Shown here: positions 47,001 to 52,471 of the stretch, one piece after another | Layout: each line of letters opens with the position of its first letter | Numbering within the stretch: position 1 is the first letter of the stretch | Assembly: GCA_016210055.1 (NCBI GenBank) | Contig: JACQUZ010000082.1 | Coordinates: 1 to 52,471 of the forward strand | DNA: 52,471 nucleotides | Direction: 5' to 3' | Source of the DNA: Deltaproteobacteria bacterium | GTDB taxonomy: Bacteria; Myxococcota_A; Polyangia; Haliangiales; SHYZ01 | Notes under the pieces: model-generated | The model's input: only the letters and a program-made list of their open reading frames with translations | What the model was told of the DNA's origin: nothing | The model's database searches: none | Program-made: the position numbers and the translations under genes

Positions 47001-47597
47001 GCAAGGAAAGAAATCACCGATTCCTTGGCGCGCTGGTCCCCAAGCGGCTTCCACGTCCAGCACTATTACGCCCTCACTTGGCGCGTGGCAGCCGACCTTT
47101 ACGCAGGCGACCACGGGGCAGCAATCTCCGCCATGGCCGATTCATGGCCAGCCCTCCGCAGGTCGCTCCTCTTGCGCGTCCAGTTCATCCGGTGTGTCGT
47201 TTCCGACCTGCAAGGGCGCGTGGCGATCGCCGCTGCAACAAGGGCAACCGGATCGGCGAGAAAGCATCTTCTCGCCGATGCCAATCGCATTGCCCGCCAC
47301 ATTGCCAAGGAACGAATGCCCTGGTGCGAGCCACTCGGTATTCTCATTCGCGCCGGGGTTGCCGCCGTCGGCGGTGACCTGGAATCCGCTGCCGCCCATC
47401 TTCGCCTCGCCGCCAAGGGATTCGACGCCGCCGAAATGGCCCTCCATGCGGCCGCGGCCAGGTATCGGCTCGGAGAGCACCTGGGCGGCGATGAAGGCCG
47501 CGCTCTAGTTACGCAGGCGCACTCTTGGATGACGGAGCAAGGAATCCAAGAGCCCGAGCGAATGACGGCTCTCCTCGCGCCTGGGAGGGCAGGCTAG
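43977..47597 (+). CDS. Ser/Thr protein kinase - ATPase - helical-repeat protein, paralogue E
   Basis: A 1,206-residue paralogue, closest to C. Kinase: GTGGMGVV (19-26), K41, HRD 130-132, DFG 150-152. No hinge insert. ATPase: FVGRREELAFL, Walker A GESGLGKT and the Walker B region IFIDDFQRVDEDS, where Arg replaces the Trp that the other five have after Gln. The C-terminus has SPSGFHVQHYYALTW and LGGDEGRAL near the end. The start at 43977 matches gene C; the frame is open further upstream into D, but that part has no homology. AGGGGG just before the ATG is a plausible ribosome-binding site. Confidence 0.93.
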   Translation: MSVGDFQGTRRYQVLGLLGTGGMGVVYEAVDRESGREVALKRLHESHRVQVSRFKRDLDVLKQVDHPNLVRLGDLFEEDGAWFLTMELVDGSHFLRHVRPNGRVHEARLRDALVQLARGTSALHEAGKVHRDIKPSNILVTEQGRVVLLDFGLVADAYEQDGIHGHAAGTAEYMAPEQAGRLQVGPAADWYSVGVVLYEALAGAPPFTGPASEVLLKKQTTEPAPGWVKGQVPEDLERLCLELLRIDPRARPSGAKVLRRLGDKQPGLHALSTHALAPPFVGRREELAFLRRAFDEIRGGQPITVHVHGESGLGKTSLVQRFVDLTVEESNAVVLHGRCSERQEVQGKLMDSLVGALGAYLERLPKEEVVPLLPRSAGLLRQAFRPLCAVAAIAEAPVIEIVDPQELRSRVFAALRELLLRLSGQRPTIIFIDDFQRVDEDSLALVGEILRPPSAPPLLIVTTSRAAETGSRALFERYSRLPGESRILELAPLSAEDAWSLASALLDRVAQGSEIAERRAEEIAEAAGRHPLVIAELVRQSVLQEGESPARFEDAISARVQRMDPRALSVLKVVMVAGQPLDRETIAQVTGHAPLDMDRALSTLCLASLAHVSDAMGMTMVSAPHDRIRSAVTACIPGDEQRECHLELARVLEASGKADPEDLAIHFKAAGKTELAIEHATKAAERASRSLAFDRAVRWYRMAIELQREAGPVARKLMVALAESLANAGSGVDAAEAFTQAAEGASEAETLELRTRSAQQLLVTGHIDDGISRLREIVESEGMSYPKTPARALAMVLMRRARLAIRGIGFRETSASQLSAKALARIDACYHVGMSLAIVDNIRGSALMTQSLLLALNAGERYRVARSIAIEAGFQSTRGRRSITRTIELLDIGSELATKSSNHHLVGFIRGTRGQAEYLWGRFRAAVQYCKEAEAILRERFSGVPWELAVVRLWRCRGLLYLGQVQELATQATGLLDDCLSRNDRYGETTLRVSVSPFLRLVGGDPEGARKEITDSLARWSPSGFHVQHYYALTWRVAADLYAGDHGAAISAMADSWPALRRSLLLRVQFIRCVVSDLQGRVAIAAATRATGSARKHLLADANRIARHIAKERMPWCEPLGILIRAGVAAVGGDLESAAAHLRLAAKGFDAAEMALHAAAARYRLGEHLGGDEGRALVTQAHSWMTEQGIQEPERMTALLAPGRAG

Positions 47598-47606
47598 GTG
47601 GGCGGA

Positions 47607-50600
47607 ATGGGGACTCCACGAGAAGACTTCCCGCCAACCGGGCGTTTCCTGATGATCAGGCGCCTCGGCTCGGGCGGCATGGGCGTGGTCTACGAGGCGC
47701 TGGATCGCGAGACGCGGACCCATGTCGCGCTCAAGACGATCAAGGCACCAAGCCCCGACCTCGTGGTTCGCCTGAAGCGCGAGTTCCGGGCATTGCAGGG
47801 GCTTCAGCACCCCAACCTCATCAACCTCGGGGAGCTCTTCGAGGAGGAAGGTGCATGGTTCTTCACCATGGAGCTTGTACGTGGGGTCGATTTCTTGACC
47901 CACGTCCGCCCAGGCGTCGCGCCAAGCTGCGAATTGGCGCTCGCGGATACGGTTGATGTTCAATCTGGCGAGTGGCTATCTCGTGGTCTCGACGAAGCAC
48001 GCCTCAGAAAGGCCCTCGCCCAGCTCGCCACCGGTCTGCGCGTGCTGCATGGGTCTGGAAAAGTCCATCGCGACATCAAGCCTTCGAACGTCATGGTCAC
48101 CGACGAGGGGCGAGTGGTCATTCTGGACTTCGGCCTGGTCACCGACGCACAAGCGCCAGGCGAATCAGCTGAGAGCTGGGTCGGCACAGCGGCGTACATG
48201 GCTCCGGAGCAGGCCGCAGGGGGACGGGTGGGCCCCGAGGCAGATTGGTATAGCGTGGGCGTCGTTCTCTACGAGGCGCTCGTGGGGCGACCGCCGTTTA
48301 CGGGTCCCTCCTTGAGAGTCCTCATGCAGAAGCAGGACGTCCTGCCACCCGCACCGTCGACGCTTGCGTCCGTGCCAAGAGACCTGGACAAGCTCTGCAT
48401 GGAGCTCCTTCGGGTTAACCCGGAAGAACGCCCGTCCGGCCTATCCATCCTCAGTGCCCTGGGTGTCAGCAAGTCGCCGCGCGAGCTCACCTCGAGCCTG
48501 ACCCAGGCGCCGCCGTTCGTGGGTCGCGCCGAGGAGCTCGCATTTCTCCGCGAGGCTTTCGAGGAGGTGAGGCAAGGGAAGCAGGTGATGGTCCATGTTC
48601 ACGGGGAGTCTGGTCTTGGAAAGACCACTCTCGTCAGACATTTCACCGATGTGATCGCGGGCGAGACCAGCGCAGTGGTCCTCTCTGGGCGTTGCTACGA
48701 GCGGGAAACCGTTCCGTTCAAGGCCATGGATGGGGTCGTGGACGCGCTGGGTCGTTACATGGAGCGACTGCCACGGGAGCAATCGGCATTCCTCGTGCCC
48801 AGGCGAGCTGGGCTTCTTCCCCAGGTGTTTCCCGCGCTCGGGAAGGTGCGCGTCTTGGCAGGAGAGCCGAGAATCGAGATCGCCGAGCCCCGCGAGCACC
48901 GCGGCCAGGTTTTTGCGGCCTTGCGTGAGCTGTTCTGCCGGCTGGCAGACATGCACCCGACGATCGTCGTGATCGATGATCTTCAGTGGGCAGATGCGGA
49001 TAGCTGGGCCCTCCTGGCGGAGCTCGTCAGGCCCCCAGATGCACCTACCCTTTTGCTCGTGACCACTTGGAGGGAAACGGGCGGCGGCAGCGACGCCCAT
49101 GTTCGGAAGCTCATCGACGGGCTCCCCGGTAACAACCGACAATTGGTCCTCGAACCATTGGCTGCGAGCGATGCGCGCCAGCTCGCGAGCGTGCTCCTGG
49201 AGGACGCCTTGGGCGGCCAGGACGGCGCGCGTCGCGCCGACGCTATTGCACAAGAAGCCGCCGGGCATCCGTTGTTCATTGGTGAGCTAGCCCGGCAATC
49301 GGTGCACGCGGGAGGGGAGGACCGGATCCGCTTCGAGGACTCCGTGCTGGCGCGAGTCGCACGTCTCGAGGCCCGGGCGCAGAAACTCCTTCGGCTCGTC
49401 GTGGTGGCGGGAGAACCCATCCTGCAAGCCACCGTCGCACGCGCCGCGGGCTTCGAGATCGGCCTGGTCATGCGCGAGCTGTCGGGCCTTTGCGGCATGA
49501 ACCTGGTACGAACAGCAGGGCGCGGGGACAGCCGCATGGTCGAGCCGTACCATGACCGAATCCGCAAGGCGGTCATGGGGAGCCTGCCGGACGAGATGCT
49601 CCGCGCATGCCACCTCGACTTGGCGCGGGTGCTCGAAGCGCGCGGGGATGCCAACTCAGAGAGGCTGGCCTTGCATTACTGGGGGGCAGGGGAAGAGGCG
49701 CTCGCGGCGCGCTATCTCGAGGAGGCCGCCCATCGCTCCAGCCAGTCCCTCGCATTTGACCACGCAGCACGGCTATACCGGCTGGTTCTCGATCTGCGTC
49801 TTTCCGGGACGAGCAGCGAGCGTGACCTGCGGGTTCGCCTGGGCAATGCCTTGGCGAATGCCGGGCGTGGCGCCGAGGCCGCGGAGGAGCTCATTAGGGC
49901 GGCGGACGGCGCAGAAGCAGCAGAGGCGTTGGAGCTTAGGCGGCTTGCTGCCCAGCAGTACCTGGTTGCTGGGTATATCGACCAGGGTCTCGCCACGCTT
50001 CGCGAAGTCCTCTCTGCTGTAGGGATGTCCTACCCGTCGACTCCACTGCGGGCGCTGGCGAGCGTGGCGTGGCGTCGGCTTCGGCTTGCCCTGGGTCGGC
50101 GCGCGAGGTTCGAGGAGCGAGACGCAAGCGTCATCCCGGGCAAGGACCTGGCCCGCATTGACGCCTGCTACCACGTGGGGCTGAACCTCTCCGCTGTCGA
50201 CCATGTTCGAGGTAATGCCTTCAGCACGCTGGGCCTGCTTTACGCCTTGAAGGCGGGCGAGCCCTACCGCGTCGCACGTGCTCTCGCCGTTGAATCAGGC
50301 TATCAAGCGGGACGGGGCGGGCCTAAAATGGCGCACGCGCTCGATCTCCTGTCGCGGGCTGAGGCCATCGCCGAGAAGTCACCAGAACCCGATCTCCCAG
50401 TGCTCGTGAAGGCTGTTCGCGGCCAAGCCGCTTTCTTGTGGGGCCGATTTCGCGAGGCCCTCGAGTCATGCCAGGAGGCGGAAGCCCTTTTTGTGAACCG
50501 CTGCGTGGGAGTGCCGCGGGAAGTCGCGACGATGAGGCTGTGGTCCACTCGTTCACTCCAGTACCTCGGGGAGGTCGGGGAGCTCTCGAGGAGGCTCCCC

Positions 50601-51308
50601 CAGCTGGTGAGCGAGTCCCAGAGCCGCGACGACCGATATGGGGAAACGAGCCTCAGGGTTTCCGGGGCGCCGTTCCTTTGCCTCGCGCAGGACAACCCGC
50701 AGAAGGCCAAGGAGGAAATCGCTGAAGCCTTGGTCAAGTGGTCCCCGCAGGGGTTCCACGTCCAGCACTACTATGCGCTGACCGGGCACGTTTCGGCCGA
50801 GCTGTACGGCGGCGAGATCGATGAGGCCCATCGGACCCTACGCGAGAGATGGCCAGCCCTTCGCCGCTCGCTCCTCTTGCGCGTCCAGATGGTGCGCATT
50901 CTGATGAACGACCTTCGCGCCCGTGTTGCGCTCGCGGCATCCCTTAGGAACGGTGGGGACAAGCAGGCGCTCCTCCGCGAATCATCACGTGCCGCGGCGC
51001 AGATCGAGGCCGAGAACATGCCTTGGGCTCGCCCCTTGGCTGTTCTCCTTCGGGCCGGAGTCCTGGCGGCCCGTGGGGAGCCGGGGGGATCTCTCGTCGC
51101 CCTCCTCGGCGACGCGCTGCAAGGGTTCCAAGCGAGTGACATGGGCCTCCATGCCGCTTGCGTCCGTTACTGGCTCGGGAAGGTCACCGGCGGCGACGAG
51201 GGACACGCGCTCGAGGGCAGCGCGCGCTCGTGGATGGAGGCGCAGTGCATCAAGAACCCCGAGCGCATGGCCATTCTGCTCGCGCCGGCGCTGGCATTGC
51301 AGGGGTAG
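47607..51308 (+). CDS. Ser/Thr protein kinase - ATPase - helical-repeat protein, paralogue F
   Basis: A 1,233-residue paralogue, closest to D. Kinase: GSGGMGVV (21-28), K43, HRD 154-156, DFG 174-176. The hinge insert (about 101-130) has ADTVDV. ATPase: FVGRAEELAFL, Walker A GESGLGKT and VIDDLQWADADS. The C-terminal helical region contains SPQGFHVQHYYAL and ends in the shared block. The ATG at 47607 aligns with the start of D; a GTG three codons earlier, directly after the stop of E, is the alternative. It is the last gene of the array and is followed by a palindrome and a hairpin. Confidence 0.93.
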   Translation: MGTPREDFPPTGRFLMIRRLGSGGMGVVYEALDRETRTHVALKTIKAPSPDLVVRLKREFRALQGLQHPNLINLGELFEEEGAWFFTMELVRGVDFLTHVRPGVAPSCELALADTVDVQSGEWLSRGLDEARLRKALAQLATGLRVLHGSGKVHRDIKPSNVMVTDEGRVVILDFGLVTDAQAPGESAESWVGTAAYMAPEQAAGGRVGPEADWYSVGVVLYEALVGRPPFTGPSLRVLMQKQDVLPPAPSTLASVPRDLDKLCMELLRVNPEERPSGLSILSALGVSKSPRELTSSLTQAPPFVGRAEELAFLREAFEEVRQGKQVMVHVHGESGLGKTTLVRHFTDVIAGETSAVVLSGRCYERETVPFKAMDGVVDALGRYMERLPREQSAFLVPRRAGLLPQVFPALGKVRVLAGEPRIEIAEPREHRGQVFAALRELFCRLADMHPTIVVIDDLQWADADSWALLAELVRPPDAPTLLLVTTWRETGGGSDAHVRKLIDGLPGNNRQLVLEPLAASDARQLASVLLEDALGGQDGARRADAIAQEAAGHPLFIGELARQSVHAGGEDRIRFEDSVLARVARLEARAQKLLRLVVVAGEPILQATVARAAGFEIGLVMRELSGLCGMNLVRTAGRGDSRMVEPYHDRIRKAVMGSLPDEMLRACHLDLARVLEARGDANSERLALHYWGAGEEALAARYLEEAAHRSSQSLAFDHAARLYRLVLDLRLSGTSSERDLRVRLGNALANAGRGAEAAEELIRAADGAEAAEALELRRLAAQQYLVAGYIDQGLATLREVLSAVGMSYPSTPLRALASVAWRRLRLALGRRARFEERDASVIPGKDLARIDACYHVGLNLSAVDHVRGNAFSTLGLLYALKAGEPYRVARALAVESGYQAGRGGPKMAHALDLLSRAEAIAEKSPEPDLPVLVKAVRGQAAFLWGRFREALESCQEAEALFVNRCVGVPREVATMRLWSTRSLQYLGEVGELSRRLPQLVSESQSRDDRYGETSLRVSGAPFLCLAQDNPQKAKEEIAEALVKWSPQGFHVQHYYALTGHVSAELYGGEIDEAHRTLRERWPALRRSLLLRVQMVRILMNDLRARVALAASLRNGGDKQALLRESSRAAAQIEAENMPWARPLAVLLRAGVLAARGEPGGSLVALLGDALQGFQASDMGLHAACVRYWLGKVTGGDEGHALEGSARSWMEAQCIKNPERMAILLAPALALQG

Positions 51309-51324
51309 GAGGGCCACGCCGCCA

Positions 51325-51338
51325 TGGCGAATTCGCCA
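51325..51338. repeat. Perfect 14-base palindrome downstream of the kinase array
   Basis: TGGCGAATTCGCCA is a perfect inverted repeat with no loop, 16 bases after the stop of kinase F. It could be a protein-binding site or part of a termination structure. Confidence 0.5.
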
Positions 51339-51357
51339 AGCGGTGGTTGCCTGCGCC

Positions 51358-51376
51358 GAGACGGCCATGCCGTCTC
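51358..51376. terminator. Hairpin between convergent kinase F and HNH genes
   Basis: GAGACGGC (51358-51365) pairs perfectly with GCCGTCTC (51369-51376) across a three-base loop. The stem reaches into the HNH stop codon. There is no T-tract on either strand, so rho-independent termination is not assured; its position between convergent genes is what suggests the role. Confidence 0.45.
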
Positions 51377-52471
51377 ACATGGGCACTACCGTGCTGGACT
51401 GGCCGAGCACGCGAAGTGCTTCGCGGAGCAGCGCCTGAAAGTCGTTCCGCGGCGGAACCGTCGCGAGCGCCTGCACTACGGCTTGCTCGGCTTGCCTCGA
51501 CCCATACCCAAGGTTCTTGAGCGCCGCGCGGACGTCCTTAGCCACCTGCGAACGCTCGCGTCGCTCCTGTATCCGCGCCGCCACGTGCGCGGCGCCAAAG
51601 TCCTTCTCCGCCAGAAGCAAGTTATGGCTCCTGCAAAACAGGGTAAGTCCTCGAGGCGTCGACTGACCGCCACGCGCGAAAGGAACGACATGCTGGACCT
51701 CGAGCTGCCAGGTCGAGTCGCATCGCCTGCCTTCCGGCCCCACGTACGCGCAGGTGCCGCGCTCTCGATCGTACACCTCGCGTCGGACCGCGGCGGGAAC
51801 GTAGCGATCACCTTGCCTCGGGGGCTTTGCTGTCGGGCGGGCCTGCGGCTCTGCGCCGCCGAAACGCCGCCGCTCCTTTTGCTTGCGATACGCACTCAGC
51901 ACGTGGAGAAGCACCTCCTCGACCTTGCCGCTCGGGACCACGTGCGAGGCAAGGTCGCGCACCCGCGCGAGCTCATCGCGGAAGTCCTTGCCGACCCACA
52001 GCGTGATTGCGACTGGCCTTTCTTTTTCCTCGGCCGCGCTGTCGGTGACAAGGGCAGGGGTCGAGGCCACATCGCTAGTGGCCATCGGAGTCGCCACCGC
52101 CCCGACGGCAGGTGCAGTCGCCACCAAGGGCAACTCGCGTTCGGGGGATCGCGCGCGGGTGATCCGTGAGACCAGCTCGCGCACCTCGCTCTCGCTCATG
52201 CCCGCGGCGCGCTCGAGCACGTCGGCGTGGTTCTCCTCGTCGAGGATCTCCCGGAGCGCGAGGAGTGACGCCATGGACAGCCGGCGCGAGAGCAGGTACT
52301 CGGCGATCTTGGGAAAACGTGCCAGGAGCCGGGCCGCCGTGAGCCTTCGGCAGGCCGAGGACTCCGTGAGCCCAAGCTCGCCGACGAGACAGGCGAGCGT
52401 CGACGGATAACCGAGCTCGATCCCGAGCTTCTTCTGATCGAAGTCGGCCAGATCGATTAGGAATAGGACCA
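51375..52471 (-). CDS. HNH endonuclease domain protein (N-terminus outside the window)
   Basis: The frame is open through the right edge of the window, so the start is not visible; about 364 residues are present. The N-terminal part in view is helical (LIDLADFDQKKLGIELGYPS, LARFPKIAEYLLSRRLSMA), typical of a large myxobacterial family with a C-terminal HNH domain. A low-complexity Ala/Thr/Val/Pro linker follows, then Lys/Arg-rich sequence. The HNH region has CAYVGPEGRRCD, LEVQHVVPFARGG and LTLFCRSHN: paired cysteines, the first motif His and the closing HN. The Asn usual in the middle of the motif appears as Arg-Gly (STPRGLTL). Its nuclease role is not proven and no mobile-element ends are visible. 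Confidence 0.8.
   Translation of the reverse strand, partial: VLFLIDLADFDQKKLGIELGYPSTLACLVGELGLTESSACRRLTAARLLARFPKIAEYLLSRRLSMASLLALREILDEENHADVLERAAGMSESEVRELVSRITRARSPERELPLVATAPAVGAVATPMATSDVASTPALVTDSAAEEKERPVAITLWVGKDFRDELARVRDLASHVVPSGKVEEVLLHVLSAYRKQKERRRFGGAEPQARPTAKPPRQGDRYVPAAVRREVYDRERGTCAYVGPEGRRCDSTWQLEVQHVVPFARGGQSTPRGLTLFCRSHNLLLAEKDFGAAHVAARIQERRERSQVAKDVRAALKNLGYGSRQAEQAVVQALATVPPRNDFQALLREALRVLGQSSTVVPM

Larger units (their letters stand above)
36644..51308 (+). repeat. Tandemly duplicated two-gene kinase module (C-D and E-F)
   Basis: Four head-to-tail kinase genes alternate in type. C and E share the MSVGDFQGTR start and lack the hinge insert. D and F share the MGxP start, the VALKTIK segment and an insert with a DTVDV-like motif. 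This is the pattern left by duplication of a two-gene unit. The C-D and D-E gaps are both 14 bases; the E-F gap is nine. Confidence 0.8.

Noticed and set aside
51324..52169. Plus-strand frame opposite the HNH gene (281 residues)
   Set aside because: Antisense to a frame carrying recognisable HNH motifs; no domain seen.
1..52471. CRISPR arrays, tRNA or rRNA genes, insertion-sequence ends
   Set aside because: No regular short repeats with spacers, no cloverleaf-like or rRNA-like sequence and no transposase motif were recognised; repeats found are paralogous genes.

Overview
The window is GC-rich and reads like the chromosome of a myxobacterium or close relative (Myxococcota, formerly Deltaproteobacteria). 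This rests on very large Ser/Thr protein kinases fused to ATPase and repeat domains, lipoproteins whose mature N-termini are rich in Asp, Gly, Ser and Pro, a myxobacterial-type HNH endonuclease, and long stretches with few gaps. It is an inference from content; no rRNA or other marker gene is present.

Positions 1-13425 hold a respiratory nitrate-reduction island on the plus strand: narG (5' part outside the window), narH, narJ and narI, then a hemerythrin-like protein and two NarK-type nitrate/nitrite transporters. Neighbouring genes overlap by a few bases or lie close together. A two-component pair follows: a membrane histidine kinase carrying the GGxxNPF motif known from the quinone-sensing RegB/PrrB kinases, and a response regulator of unusual build (receiver, GAF, Cys-rich GAF, BTAD/SARP-type DNA-binding output). 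Together they look like a redox-controlled anaerobic respiration unit that does not use NarXL.

Positions 13426-22488 are mixed accessory sequence. They hold a truncated lipoprotein, a phytoene-dehydrogenase-like oxidoreductase with an HXXEE membrane protein and a TetR regulator, the decayed 3' end of an insecticidal-toxin TcA gene, a small RiPP (lanthipeptide-like) precursor with a possible sigma-54 promoter, a lipoprotein, a divergent YchF-type GTPase, an alpha/beta hydrolase and a GH5 glycosidase lipoprotein.

Positions 22799-26088 are a compact 2-aminoethylphosphonate catabolism operon: a GlpT-family transporter, phnW and phnX, behind a good sigma-70-like promoter.

Positions 26094-51308 are the most striking part. 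Six paralogous proteins of about 1,200 residues (called A to F here) each join a Ser/Thr kinase to a P-loop ATPase and a long helical-repeat C-terminus. A and B are on the minus strand. C, D, E and F are on the plus strand, divergent from B. C resembles E and D resembles F, so the plus-strand half looks like a duplicated two-gene module. A lipase, an SDR and a dienoyl-CoA-isomerase-like enzyme are interleaved with A and B. The window ends in a partial HNH endonuclease gene on the minus strand. No tRNA, rRNA, CRISPR array or insertion sequence was recognised.
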